Part shown: positions 24,403-32,763 of the stretch, piece by piece
How positions within the stretch are numbered: the first letter of the stretch is position 1
Layout of the letters: each line of letters starts with the position of its first letter
Assembly (NCBI GenBank): GCA_035528375.1
Contig: DATKYS010000137.1
Span: 74,024 to 113,697, forward strand
DNA: 39,674 nucleotides
Source of the DNA: a bacterium
GTDB lineage: Bacteria; RBG-13-66-14
Direction of reading: 5' to 3'
Notes under the pieces: generated by a model
What the model was told of the DNA's origin: nothing
The model's input: only the letters and a program-made list of their open reading frames with translations
Database searches by the model: none
Program-made: the position numbers and the translations under genes

Positions 24403-24708
24403 TCAGCTTTTACCCTTCTTGCGCGCCAGCACGACGCGGAAGCTGCAGTTGGAGCAGGTGTACTCCACGGCGTTTATCTTCTCGTTCTCGGCCTCGCGGA
24501 TTTTCGGGTTCGAGGCACCGCAGACGGGGCAGGTGCGCAGGGCGAGGTCCTCGGCGGCGTGCGCGGGACGGAACTTGGCCCACTCGAACCGCGTCCCGCA
24601 CCTGGCGCATTGGGTGACGACCATGCTCACCTCGTCGTTAACGGTGACCACCTCCACCGTGGCGCCGAACTTCCCGCATTTGGGGCAGTAGGTCCCCTGC
24701 TCACCCAT
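24403..24708 (-). CDS. small protein with two zinc ribbons
   Basis: The 101-residue protein has four CxxC knuckles: YCPKCGKF, QCARCGTR, TCPVCGAS and TCSNCSFR, enough for two zinc ribbons. The first pair flanks a beta hairpin (VEVVTVNDEVSMVVT), a layout seen in TFIIS-like and FmdB-like ribbons. The tail is basic (LARKKGKS). I do not recognise a named family; nucleic-acid or protein binding is a guess. The start is ATG 24708 with GGGGG a few nt upstream, preferred over GTG 24714 because of ribosome-binding-site spacing. It has its own promoter and terminator, so it is not part of the efflux operon upstream. Confidence 0.8.
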   Translation of the reverse strand: MGEQGTYCPKCGKFGATVEVVTVNDEVSMVVTQCARCGTRFEWAKFRPAHAAEDLALRTCPVCGASNPKIREAENEKINAVEYTCSNCSFRVVLARKKGKS

Positions 24709-24730
24709 AAGCACCCCCTATCCCACTGCG

Positions 24731-24739
24731 ATTATACCA
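24731..24739 (-). promoter_or_regulatory. extended -10 promoter of the double zinc-ribbon gene
   Basis: TGGTATAAT on the minus strand (24739-24731) is a perfect extended -10 element, 22 nt before the ATG. The -35 region is weak. Confidence 0.6.
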
Positions 24740-24762
24740 CATCGGAGATGAGACCGACGTCG

Positions 24763-24789
24763 AGGAAAGGGGCGGCTCGGGGCCGCCCC
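24763..24789 (-). terminator. terminator of the RND efflux operon
   Basis: On the minus strand GGGGCGGC/GCCGCCCC pairs around a 5-nt loop and is followed by TTT. It lies about 35 bp past the permease stop and separates the operon from the zinc-ribbon promoter. Confidence 0.6.
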
Positions 24790-24823
24790 GTAGGACGAGT
24801 CCTCGCTTCGGTTGAAAGAGCCC

Positions 24824-27800
24824 TTACTCCAGGACGCCCTCCGGGGGTACGTAGTTCTTGAAGAGCTTCCGCTTGATCTTGATCTTCACTTCCTCCAGCC
24901 AGGAGTAGAAGGTCGGCACGACCACCAGGGTGAGGACCGTGGAGATGGCCAGACCGAAGATGAAGGCCCAGCCTAGTGGTGCCCACTGCGGATCGGAGAG
25001 GGCGAGGGGGAACATGCCCCCGATGGTGGTGACGGCGGTGAGAAGAATCGGGGTCAACCGGATTTTCCCCGCCTCGACGATGGCCTCGCGCATGGGCGTG
25101 CCCTCCTTGCGCCGCTTGTTGATGAAGTCCACCAGGACGATGGCCCCGTTCACCACGACGCCCGCCAGGCCGATTATCGCCACGAAGGCCACGATGGTGA
25201 AGGTGCTCCCGGTGATGACCAGGCCGGCGATGGCGCCCACCGACGCCAAAAGAATGGTGGACATGACCGTGATCGGCTGGGCGAAGCTGTGGAACTGGAG
25301 GGTGAGGACGATGAATATCAGCAATACCGCCAAGAGGGCGGCGAAGCCCAGGTCGGAGAAGCTCTCCTGGATGAACTTGTAGGAGCCCTCGAAGTCTATA
25401 CGGTACCCGGGCTTGAGGACGACCGAGTCCTTCACGTACTCCTTGAGCCGGGAGGTCACGTCCACGGGGCTGTAGCCGGGAAGGAGGTCGGCCTTGAGCG
25501 TTACCGCGCGGTCGCCGTTGTAGTGCCGGATCGAGCTGATGCCCTCGTGGTTCTCGATGCGGGCGATGTCGCCCACCATCACCTGGTTGCCCATCGCGTT
25601 GCCGACGAAGAGGTTCTCCACGTCGCCGACGGAATCCAGGCGCTCCTTGGGTATCTTTACGACGATGCCGTACTCCTCGTCCCCCTCGCGGTAAACGCCG
25701 GCCGTCGCCCCACTGATCAGATAGCGCAGGTTGAGGGCCAGGTCGGAGGAGGTGAAGCCGAGGAGGTTGGCCTCTTGGCGGCGGAGAACGGTCTGGATTT
25801 CCGGCGTTCCAGGGGAGATGTCGTCGTAGGGATCGCGCACCCCGGGTACCGTCTTCAGGAAGGCGATGAGCTGATCCATGATGTGCCGCTGCTCGTCGAG
25901 ATTGTCCCCGTAGACCTTGATGTCTACGGCCGATCCGGTGGGCGGACCGCCGGTGGATTCGGCGAAGGATACGTCCACACCCCCCACCTGGGCCAGGTAA
26001 GGCCGCAGGTCCTCCTGGATTTCTCGGGCGGTGCGCTCCCGGTCGTCGCCGGGGACGAGGTCTATGATGAGCCCGCCCTCGTTGGTGTTGGTGATGCCGA
26101 AGAAGTTGCCGACGCGGACGTGCCCCCCGCCGCCGGGCTGGTCCCCGCTCATAGCCACCAGACGATCAATCTCCGGCACGTTCTGGGTGACGATCTTTTC
26201 CAGTTCCTTCACCTTGGCGTCGGTGATATCCAGGGGGGTGCCGATGGGGGTCTCCAGGTTGATGTAGATCGAGTCCGTGTCCACCGAGGGGAAGAGCTCC
26301 ACCTTCAGTATCCCCAGAGCCGGCAGGGACACCACCAGAAGGAAGGATCCCAAAGTGAGGAAAAAGACCAGCTTCCTGCGCCTCAGGGCGCCGCGTACCA
26401 CCCTCTCGTACCAGTTCCCCAGCCGGCGCAGGTTGAGCACCTCGCCCAGCCAGAGGCCGATGCGACCGAGCGTGCGCCTGAACCGGCCGCTCTCCTCGCT
26501 CTCCAGCTCCTCCCGCGTCTTCTTGAGCTTGATGAACTTGGCCGCGATGGGCGGGGCCAGGATCAGCCCCACGAAGAGGGAGGCGAAGAGGGCCAGGGAG
26601 ACGGCGATGGGGATGTAGCCCATGAACTTGCCCATTACCCCGCGCATCATCAGCATGGGCAGAAAGGCGAAGATGGTCGTCATCGTCGAGGTGAAGACGG
26701 GGTATGCTATCTCGGCGGTGGCGGCCACGGCCGCCGTCTTCCGGTCCTTGCCCATCTCGAGGTGGCGGTAGAGGTTCTGCACGGAGACGATGGCGTTGTC
26801 CACCAGCATCCCGACCACCAGGATGAGCCCCGAGATGGTCATGGTGTTCAGGGTGCCGCCGGTGAAGTATATGACGGCGATGGCGATCATGAGCGAGAGT
26901 GGGATGGCCGTGGAGACCAAAAGCGCCGTGCGCAGGCCCATGAAGAGGAAGAGGACCAGGATGACGATTAACACGCCCTGCAAAATATTGCCGGTCATCG
27001 TGTCCAGGCTCTCGTTCACCTCGTCGGCCTGGTCCGAGGTGATGTCCAGGGTCACCCCCGGCGGAATCGGCGCCACCCGGCTCGGGTCAATCCCGGCCTC
27101 GCCCAACTGGTCGGCCACCTCACCCCGGCTCACCGGTACGAGCTCCTCCTCGTCCGTGCGGACCTGGATGGTGAACGAGTCGCTGGAGGCGAAGTAGAGG
27201 CTGCGGATCTGTGTGGGGAGAAGCTCCACCCTCTGCCCGTCGGTCAGGGTGACCCTCATGGATTCCCCGGGGATGCCCAGCCTCTGTTTTATCGCCTGAG
27301 AGGTCTCCAGTACGTTGGAGTTCGTACGGCGCTTGATGGAGATGGTCACCGAGTCGCGACCGTTGGTGCGCGAGGTGGAGGCCACCTCCGCCGGGCCGTC
27401 CACGACGTCGGCTATCTCGGAGAGCCTGACGCGGGCGCCCGTCGAGCCGGCAACGATTATCTCCCCCATCTGGGCGGGGTCGTCGAACTCGCCCATGGCG
27501 CGGACCAGGTAGCGCTGGGGGCCGACCTCGATCGTCCCCGCGGGTAATTGGAGATGTTGGGACTGTATGGCCCCGACGACCTGTTGGGGGGAAATCTGAT
27601 ACTCGGTGAGCTTGGCGGGCTTGAGCTGAATCTGAATCTCGCGTTCCACGCCGCCCACGACGCTTGTGTCGAGCACGCCGGGTATCTTCTTCAGCTCGTC
27701 GGCCAGGTCCTCGGCGGTTTGCCGGAGCGTGAGGGGGTCCATTTCCGCCGAGACGGACAGGACCATCACGGGGATGTCGCTCAGGCTGAACTCGACGACC

Positions 27801-28180
27801 TCGGGGGGCTGGCACCCGTCGGGAAGGTCGGGGGTCACCTTGTCCACCCGCTCGCGGACCTTGTTGATCGAGTCCTCGAGATTGGCGTCCGTGGTGAACA
27901 CGACCTGGGTGAAGGCAAGCCCCTCAGAGATGGAGGAGTAGGTCCGGTCGAGGTCCGGCAGGTCCACCATGGCGTCCTCGATCTTCTCGGCGACCTGCGT
28001 CTCCATCTCGTCGGGTCCGGCGCCCGGGTAGAAGGTGACGATGAACGCCACCGGAATCTCGATGTCCGGGTCCCCCTCCTTGGGGATGGTCATAACGGCG
28101 AAGACGCCCGCGATGATGACCATAAGGACCACTAGGAAGAGGATGCGGGGCCGTTCGAAGGAGATCCGCGTTATCTTCAC
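24824..28180 (-). CDS. RND efflux permease (AcrB/HAE-type)
   Basis: The 1118-residue inner-membrane proton antiporter has a first helix at about 13-33, a periplasmic porter domain with VTFYPGAGPDEMETQVAEKIE, and GMLVDNAIVSVQNL in TM4 (457-470). D461 matches AcrB Asp407; the second Asp of AcrB is Asn462 here, a frequent variant in other RND families. A second half repeats the layout, with FINKRRKEG near the second proton-relay helix. It is longer than AcrB (1049) because of extra residues around 310-370 in the first periplasmic loop and a basic linker near 550-590. The start overlaps the adaptor stop by 4 bp. Substrates are unknown. Confidence 0.93.
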   Translation of the reverse strand: MKITRISFERPRILFLVVLMVIIAGVFAVMTIPKEGDPDIEIPVAFIVTFYPGAGPDEMETQVAEKIEDAMVDLPDLDRTYSSISEGLAFTQVVFTTDANLEDSINKVRERVDKVTPDLPDGCQPPEVVEFSLSDIPVMVLSVSAEMDPLTLRQTAEDLADELKKIPGVLDTSVVGGVEREIQIQLKPAKLTEYQISPQQVVGAIQSQHLQLPAGTIEVGPQRYLVRAMGEFDDPAQMGEIIVAGSTGARVRLSEIADVVDGPAEVASTSRTNGRDSVTISIKRRTNSNVLETSQAIKQRLGIPGESMRVTLTDGQRVELLPTQIRSLYFASSDSFTIQVRTDEEELVPVSRGEVADQLGEAGIDPSRVAPIPPGVTLDITSDQADEVNESLDTMTGNILQGVLIVILVLFLFMGLRTALLVSTAIPLSLMIAIAVIYFTGGTLNTMTISGLILVVGMLVDNAIVSVQNLYRHLEMGKDRKTAAVAATAEIAYPVFTSTMTTIFAFLPMLMMRGVMGKFMGYIPIAVSLALFASLFVGLILAPPIAAKFIKLKKTREELESEESGRFRRTLGRIGLWLGEVLNLRRLGNWYERVVRGALRRRKLVFFLTLGSFLLVVSLPALGILKVELFPSVDTDSIYINLETPIGTPLDITDAKVKELEKIVTQNVPEIDRLVAMSGDQPGGGGHVRVGNFFGITNTNEGGLIIDLVPGDDRERTAREIQEDLRPYLAQVGGVDVSFAESTGGPPTGSAVDIKVYGDNLDEQRHIMDQLIAFLKTVPGVRDPYDDISPGTPEIQTVLRRQEANLLGFTSSDLALNLRYLISGATAGVYREGDEEYGIVVKIPKERLDSVGDVENLFVGNAMGNQVMVGDIARIENHEGISSIRHYNGDRAVTLKADLLPGYSPVDVTSRLKEYVKDSVVLKPGYRIDFEGSYKFIQESFSDLGFAALLAVLLIFIVLTLQFHSFAQPITVMSTILLASVGAIAGLVITGSTFTIVAFVAIIGLAGVVVNGAIVLVDFINKRRKEGTPMREAIVEAGKIRLTPILLTAVTTIGGMFPLALSDPQWAPLGWAFIFGLAISTVLTLVVVPTFYSWLEEVKIKIKRKLFKNYVPPEGVLE

Positions 28181-29349
28181 TGCAAGCCCTCCCCCGCCGC
28201 CTTTTCCGCGCCGCTTTCACGGTTCGGGATGGTGACCAGGCTCGAGTCCTCGAGGAACTGCTGCCCCTCGGTCACGATCTCCTCCCCGGTCTCGAGCCCC
28301 TCCACCACCACCACGCGGTGGTCGGTCTCCGGCCCGAGGGTCACCGCCCGTCTCTGGACCCGCAGCCGCGTCGTCGGCTCCGACGGACCGGGCTTTCCGT
28401 CCTCTCCCGTGATGGGTATGTCCTCGACCACCTCCTTCACCACGAAGACGTAATCCACCTCCTGGATTCTAACCGCCGCGTTGATGGGGATGGTCAGCAC
28501 CTCGCCCAGGTCCTTTATCGGCAGGCGGACGTGGGCCACCATCCCGCTTTTCAGGCGTCCGTCGGGATTTTCCAGCCGGACCTCCACCGGGAAGGCGTGG
28601 GTGCGGGAATCGGCCTTGACCCCGATGCTGTAGACGACCCCCCTGAACACCTCGTCGGGGTAGGCGTCCACGGTGACCTCGACCTCGCTGGCGGGGAGCA
28701 CGGTGCCGATGTCCTCCTCGTTGACGCCGATGGACACCTTCATGGGGTCGGTCTTGACGATTTCGAAAACCTGATAGCTGGGGCCGACCATGGAGCCGAT
28801 GTCGAAGTTGCGCACGGCGACGACGCCGGCGATGGGGGCCCGGATGGTCGTCTCACTCGCCGTGTCCGCGGCGCGGTAGTAGCCGGCCTGCGAGGCGTCG
28901 TAGTTTATCTGCGCCGCCTCGTAGGCGTTGGAGATGTTCTCCCACTGGGCCGCGGAGATGGAACCGGTGTCGTGGAGCGGCTTGTAACGGTTGTAGTTGT
29001 CCTCGGCCTGTTTGAGCTGGAGCTTGGTCGCCTCGAACTGGCCCCTGGCCGCCTCCGAAGAGAGCCAGTAGCTGGTTCCCTCGATCCGGGCCAGGGCCTG
29101 GCCTTTGCGGACCTCCTCTCCCACTTCGACGTAGATGTCCTGCAGGCGCCCCGCTATCTCCGGGGCGACCAGGGCCTCCATCTCCCCGCGGATGACCCCG
29201 GCCAGGTCCCGCTCGATGGTCTCGTGGGAAGTGCCGACGACCTCGCTCGACACGGTGTAACTCTGCTCAGGGCTCACCATCCGCTCCCCGCCGCAGGCCG
29301 CGAGCAACAAAAACGGGAGCGCATAGGCGATGGGTGTTAGGTGGCGCAT
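28177..29349 (-). CDS. RND periplasmic adaptor lipoprotein (membrane fusion protein)
   Basis: The 390-residue protein has a lipobox (LLLAACGG), so it is probably anchored to the inner membrane by lipid. The order is: N-terminal beta-barrel half, lipoyl half-domain (ALVAPEIAGRLQDIYVEVGEEVRKGQALARIEG), an alpha hairpin (about 95-165), the second lipoyl half (TTIRAPIAGVVAVRNFDIGSMV), then beta-barrel and membrane-proximal domains. It bridges the permease and TolC-like channel. Start ATG 29349 follows AAGGAAAAGG. An 88-bp gap containing a 20-bp palindrome separates it from tolC. Confidence 0.93.
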   Translation of the reverse strand: MRHLTPIAYALPFLLLAACGGERMVSPEQSYTVSSEVVGTSHETIERDLAGVIRGEMEALVAPEIAGRLQDIYVEVGEEVRKGQALARIEGTSYWLSSEAARGQFEATKLQLKQAEDNYNRYKPLHDTGSISAAQWENISNAYEAAQINYDASQAGYYRAADTASETTIRAPIAGVVAVRNFDIGSMVGPSYQVFEIVKTDPMKVSIGVNEEDIGTVLPASEVEVTVDAYPDEVFRGVVYSIGVKADSRTHAFPVEVRLENPDGRLKSGMVAHVRLPIKDLGEVLTIPINAAVRIQEVDYVFVVKEVVEDIPITGEDGKPGPSEPTTRLRVQRRAVTLGPETDHRVVVVEGLETGEEIVTEGQQFLEDSSLVTIPNRESGAEKAAGEGLQ

Positions 29350-29377
29350 CCTTTTCCTTCCGGGATCTGTTGATGGG

Positions 29378-29397
29378 CAAGGGGTTTAAACCCCTTG
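29378..29397. repeat. dispersed palindrome, copy 2
   Basis: A perfect 20-bp palindrome with core GGGGTTTAAACCCC lies between the tolC-like gene and the adaptor. It shares 20 contiguous bases with copy 1 upstream of the ABC exporter. It lies inside a transcribed operon, so it would form an RNA hairpin there. Confidence 0.65.
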
Positions 29398-29437
29398 TCT
29401 CAGAACGGTGACGCGGCTGGCGCGTGGTTGGAAAAGC

Positions 29438-30814
29438 TCAGGGTTCGATTGCGCCCATGAGCGAGGCCAGGTTCTCCCGGGCCACGAGGTAATCGTAGCG
29501 CGCGGAAACCTCGCCCAAGCGGGCCATGAGATAGGCCAGGTTGATGTCCAGGTAATCGGCCTCCACGTCGGACACCAATCCCTGGGCGGCCATCTGCTCC
29601 ATGATGTCCAGGGCTCCGCCCGCGGCCTCGAGCTGCTTCGCGGAGACGCCGATCAGGGCGACCTTCTCCGTCAGCCCCAGGTAGGCGGCCTCGACGCCGG
29701 TCATAATGGCCTGCTCGGTCAGCTGGATTTCCAGGCGGGTCTTGCGCTCTTCGGCCCGGGCCTGGGCGACGTCGGCCAGCCGCCGGGTGGAGGCGAAGAG
29801 GTCCAGGCTGGCCGATACGCCTATTCTCCAGTAGTCGTCGTCCTCATAGAAAGCGAAGTCGTCACCCTGCACCCAACCGTAGGCCGCCTGGAGGTTGATC
29901 TTCGGCCAGAAGGCGCTGGACGCCAGGCCGAATTGGCCCTCGGCCAGGCGTTCGCTCTTGCGCACGGCCTTTAAACCGGGGTTGTTCTCCCCGGCATAGT
30001 CGAGGGCCTCATCCAGGGAGATGGCCGGCCCGGTCGGCTCGCCGACGTCTACGGGGGTGAGGCGGACCTCCCGGTCCAGTTCGACACCGATCACGTCGGC
30101 CAGGTTGACCCGGCTGAGCCGGACGATGTTCTGGGCGGTGATGACCTCCCCCTCCGCCGCCGCCAGCTCCGACTCCGCCCGCAAGAGGTCCACCCGGGAG
30201 GCGAGCCCCACGTCGAGGTTGACCTGTGTGATCTGGACGTGGTGGGTCAGGTTCTCCTGGTTCTTCCGCTGGACGGCGAGGAGCTCGTCGGCGCGCAGGG
30301 AATCGAGGTAGGCCTGCTTGACCGCGAGAATGGCGGCCTGACGGGCGGCGACGAGCTGGAGCTCGGCCATTTCCTCCCCGGCCGCGGCCATGACCTTGCC
30401 CCAATAAACTGCGCCGCCGTTGAAGATGGGCTGCGTCAACGTGATGGACGTCGAGAAGTTCTCGTAGTCCACGTCCCCCGGCAGACCACCCTGGCCGTCA
30501 ACGCTCTCGTCAATCCCCCACCAGGGGTCGCCCGGACCGGCGGTGGAATACCCGCTGGAGCCGCTCATCCCGGTGGTCGGGTAGGCCCCCGAATATTTCA
30601 GGTAGGTAACGCCGGCGGCTACGTGGGGGAAGAAGTTGCTCATGGCCGACCAGTCGGCGGCCTCGGCGGAATTCTCGGCCTCCGCGGCGATGCGGACGTC
30701 GAGGTTGTTCTCCAAAGCCAGCCGGACGGCCTCGTCCATGTCCAGCGTGGTCAGCGGCTCGGCAGTCGCCGCCAGAGGAATTAAAAAAGAAAGGCAGAGA
30801 ATCGGTACGCGCAT
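29438..30814 (-). CDS. TolC-family outer membrane efflux protein
   Basis: The 458-residue protein has a signal peptide (MRVPILCLSFLIPLAATA), then two OEP repeats. The first starts LDMDEAVRLALENNLDVRIAAEAENSAEAAD, the second ISLDEALDYAGENNPGLKAVRKSERLAEGQF. Strands such as FSTSITLTQPIFNGG and WRIGVSASLDLFASTR belong to the barrel. Trimers form the exit duct of tripartite pumps. A Gly/Ser/Asp-rich segment (about 75-112) is an unusual long insertion in the first surface loop. Start ATG is 1 nt after the padR stop. Confidence 0.92.
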   Translation of the reverse strand: MRVPILCLSFLIPLAATAEPLTTLDMDEAVRLALENNLDVRIAAEAENSAEAADWSAMSNFFPHVAAGVTYLKYSGAYPTTGMSGSSGYSTAGPGDPWWGIDESVDGQGGLPGDVDYENFSTSITLTQPIFNGGAVYWGKVMAAAGEEMAELQLVAARQAAILAVKQAYLDSLRADELLAVQRKNQENLTHHVQITQVNLDVGLASRVDLLRAESELAAAEGEVITAQNIVRLSRVNLADVIGVELDREVRLTPVDVGEPTGPAISLDEALDYAGENNPGLKAVRKSERLAEGQFGLASSAFWPKINLQAAYGWVQGDDFAFYEDDDYWRIGVSASLDLFASTRRLADVAQARAEERKTRLEIQLTEQAIMTGVEAAYLGLTEKVALIGVSAKQLEAAGGALDIMEQMAAQGLVSDVEADYLDINLAYLMARLGEVSARYDYLVARENLASLMGAIEP

Positions 30815-30815
30815 C

Positions 30816-31424
30816 CTATTTTTCTCCCCGGTGGTTTTTGATGATGCCCTGTCGGGTCGCTACCTCGCCCCACCGCTGCCAGGGGTACGCCTCGAGCTCC
30901 CGGTAGAGCTTACGCAGCCAGAGGTGCATGTACTCGATGTTCTCGCCCCAGAGCTTCATCAGCGCCCGGCTGGAGGGGAAGGGGTAACGCTCGGCGATGT
31001 TCAGGACGTGCTCTTTGTAGTGCTCCTCCATCTCCACCGTCCGCTGCTGCAGCTCACGAAGGGCCTCGAGGGCCGTTTCCTTGGGGAGGACGTGGATGAA
31101 GGCGATGCCGATCATGGGTCGCAGCCTGTCGCCCCGGGACCGGAGCATGCTGAAGAGCTGTTCCTCGAGGACGGTCCGACCCGCCGGGGTGATGGAGTAG
31201 ACCTTGCGCGTGGGGTACTTGCCCTCTTTTTGGTACTCGAAGGTCACGTATCCCGTTTTTTCGAGCTTGTTCAACAGGTAGTAGATGGAGGAGATGCCCA
31301 GTTTTCCCCAGTGGTTGATCCCGCGGTTTTTGATCTCGGTGTCTATCTCGTAGCCGTAGCGCGGTGATTCCGCCAGGAGGGCGAGGACGGCTATCTCGGC
31401 GTAGGGTGAGCTTTTATCGTTCAT
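30816..31424 (-). CDS. PadR-family transcriptional regulator
   Basis: The 202-residue protein has an N-terminal winged helix: YAEIAVLALLAESPRYGYEIDTEI, LGISSIYYLLNKLEKTGYVTFEYQKEGKYPTRKVYSITPAG. A long helical C-terminal half follows (about 100-185, subfamily-2 type), which forms the dimer and often the ligand pocket. PadR proteins usually repress adjacent efflux or detoxification genes. It heads the operon padR-tolC-adaptor-permease, so it probably autoregulates it through the inverted repeat at 31469-31491. The start is ATG 31424 with a poor ribosome-binding site. Confidence 0.9.
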   Translation of the reverse strand: MNDKSSPYAEIAVLALLAESPRYGYEIDTEIKNRGINHWGKLGISSIYYLLNKLEKTGYVTFEYQKEGKYPTRKVYSITPAGRTVLEEQLFSMLRSRGDRLRPMIGIAFIHVLPKETALEALRELQQRTVEMEEHYKEHVLNIAERYPFPSSRALMKLWGENIEYMHLWLRKLYRELEAYPWQRWGEVATRQGIIKNHRGEK

Positions 31425-31468
31425 GGTCCAGGGCTTTTTAAATGGAATACCAGAAATGTTTAATTGTC

Positions 31469-31491
31469 AAATAGTTAAATTTAAACTGTTT
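31469..31491 (-). promoter_or_regulatory. candidate PadR operator next to -35 box
   Basis: AAATAGTT and AACTGTTT form an inverted repeat with one mismatch around AAATTTA. It touches TTGACA on the minus strand (31470-31465), the likely -35 of the efflux operon; the -10 is weak. Its position and symmetry fit a dimeric PadR repressor. Confidence 0.45.
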
Positions 31492-32065
31492 CATTTTAAA
31501 ATAACACAGACTAGTATAAACGGTTTATCCCGCTTTTTCAAGGAAATTCTTCCACCTGTGTTGGGTGCCGTAGAACGGCTGATGACGGGCGGTTGCGGAT
31601 ATGAAAATAGGTGGGTCCACCGTCTGCGCCCGGTGGTTCCGTCCCTCGCAACCTTAGACTCCCTGGGTGGGAAGCGGGTTTCGAGGTTGGTGAACCGGGG
31701 TAATAGAAAGCGCCGTTTTTTTAGCTGGGTAAAGCAAAGGGCGTGCCGTCGTTAGGGCGGGAGTCAAGAATGGATGTATCTTCTTGATAATAAACCGAAT
31801 TTCAAGTTGAGCGGAAATTCGTAAGCCCCGCTCGTGACAAAAAGGGTGCAGGTTTTCCATCCCCTGGGAGAAGCACGAACGGGTCCCCCGACGGTATCCT
31901 TCAGTTAAGGCGTTTTAAATCAAGGAGTTGTCTCCTGCATGAAAACCTGAACTATTCCTGACTGAAACGGACTAGTTTAAACAAATCTGCACCGCCCCAA
32001 TTCCAGCCTCCGCTTCGCAACAACGGCCCCCGCGTTTGAGGTGATGACGAGCATACGAATCAACC
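31492..32065. other. gene-free intergenic stretch
   Basis: About 570 bp of less GC-rich sequence lies between the padR promoter and tRNA-Pro. No ORF here has a convincing start, composition or family match. Inverted pairs CAGGTTTTC (about 31848) and GAAAACCTG (about 31941), and a small AGGAG-ttgt-CTCCT hairpin between them, hint at structured RNA. GACTAGTATAAAC near 31510 and GACTAGTTTAAAC near 31968 are near-direct repeats. I recognise no known RNA (not SRP, 6S or RNase P). Confidence 0.4.
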
Positions 32066-32097
32066 GCAAAAAGAGGTCCCCCATGGGAAACCTCTTT
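32066..32097 (-). terminator. terminator of tRNA-Pro
   Basis: On the minus strand AAAGAGGT/ACCTCTTT pairs around TTCCCATGGGGG and is followed by T-rich sequence, just past the tRNA 3' end. Confidence 0.8.
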
Positions 32098-32102
32098 AAA
32101 GG

Positions 32103-32179
<77 letters not shown>

Positions 32180-32235
32180 ACCGGAGAAAATTTTTTTAAG
32201 GCCGCGGCGGGCGGCCGGGTCGTTGAAGCGGGGGT

Positions 32236-32264
32236 ATTGTACCGCCACACACCGCCTTTTTCAA
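32236..32264 (-). promoter_or_regulatory. promoter of tRNA-Pro
   Basis: On the minus strand TTGAAA (32264-32259), 17 bp and TACAAT (32241-32236) lie about 57 nt before the mature tRNA 5' end. Confidence 0.7.
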
Positions 32265-32279
32265 CCCCGGCTCGGGTCA

Positions 32280-32750
32280 TTATCCGCCGAAGAAAAGGTC
32301 GGCCGTGCCGATGACGCCGTAGTACGCCAGGCTGACGATGACCCCGGCGAGTAGCACCCCGCCTATGACCGCCGGGAAGGCGTATCGGTTCTGGATGCCG
32401 AAGATGAAAGCCGCGGCGGCGCCCGTCCAGGCTCCGGTGACGGGCAGCGGGATGGCCACGAACAAGAGGAGGCCCAGGGCCTCGTACTTCTCAACGATGG
32501 TGCCCCGGCGGCGGGTGCGGCTGAAGAGCCACGAGAAGAAGCGGTCGGCCCAGCCCCATTTCCGACGCAACCACCCGCTGACCGGGTCCAGCCACAGGAG
32601 CAGGGGGATGATCGGCAGGAGGTTGCCGATGACCGCGGCGGTGTACGCCTCCCACCACGGCAGCCCGTGCGCCAGTCCCCAGGGCAGGCCGCCGCGGAGC
32701 TCCACGATGGGCGCCATGGAGATGAAAAGGGTCTGGAGCCAGGGGGACAA
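32280..32750 (-). CDS. small multidrug-export/COG2426 membrane protein
   Basis: The 156-residue protein has about four to five membrane segments. It begins [29 protein letters not shown] and has [30 protein letters not shown], the two hallmark segments of the Sm_multidrug_ex (COG2426) family; its drug-export label is weakly supported. The start is TTG 32750: GGAGG is 5 nt upstream and no in-frame ATG precedes it. It lies 13 bp after plsC and is probably cotranscribed. Confidence 0.88.
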   Translation of the reverse strand: MSPWLQTLFISMAPIVELRGGLPWGLAHGLPWWEAYTAAVIGNLLPIIPLLLWLDPVSGWLRRKWGWADRFFSWLFSRTRRRGTIVEKYEALGLLLFVAIPLPVTGAWTGAAAAFIFGIQNRYAFPAVIGGVLLAGVIVSLAYYGVIGTADLFFGG

Positions 32751-32763
32751 CGCATCCTCCGCG

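Noticed and set aside
31560-31740. Possible SRP/4.5S RNA
   Set aside because: It lacks the conserved helix 8 GGUCAGG...GGAAGCAGC segments on either strand.
31423-31755. 110-codon plus-strand ORF after padR
   Set aside because: It starts over the padR promoter region, has no ribosome-binding site and no coherent domain pattern; probably noncoding.
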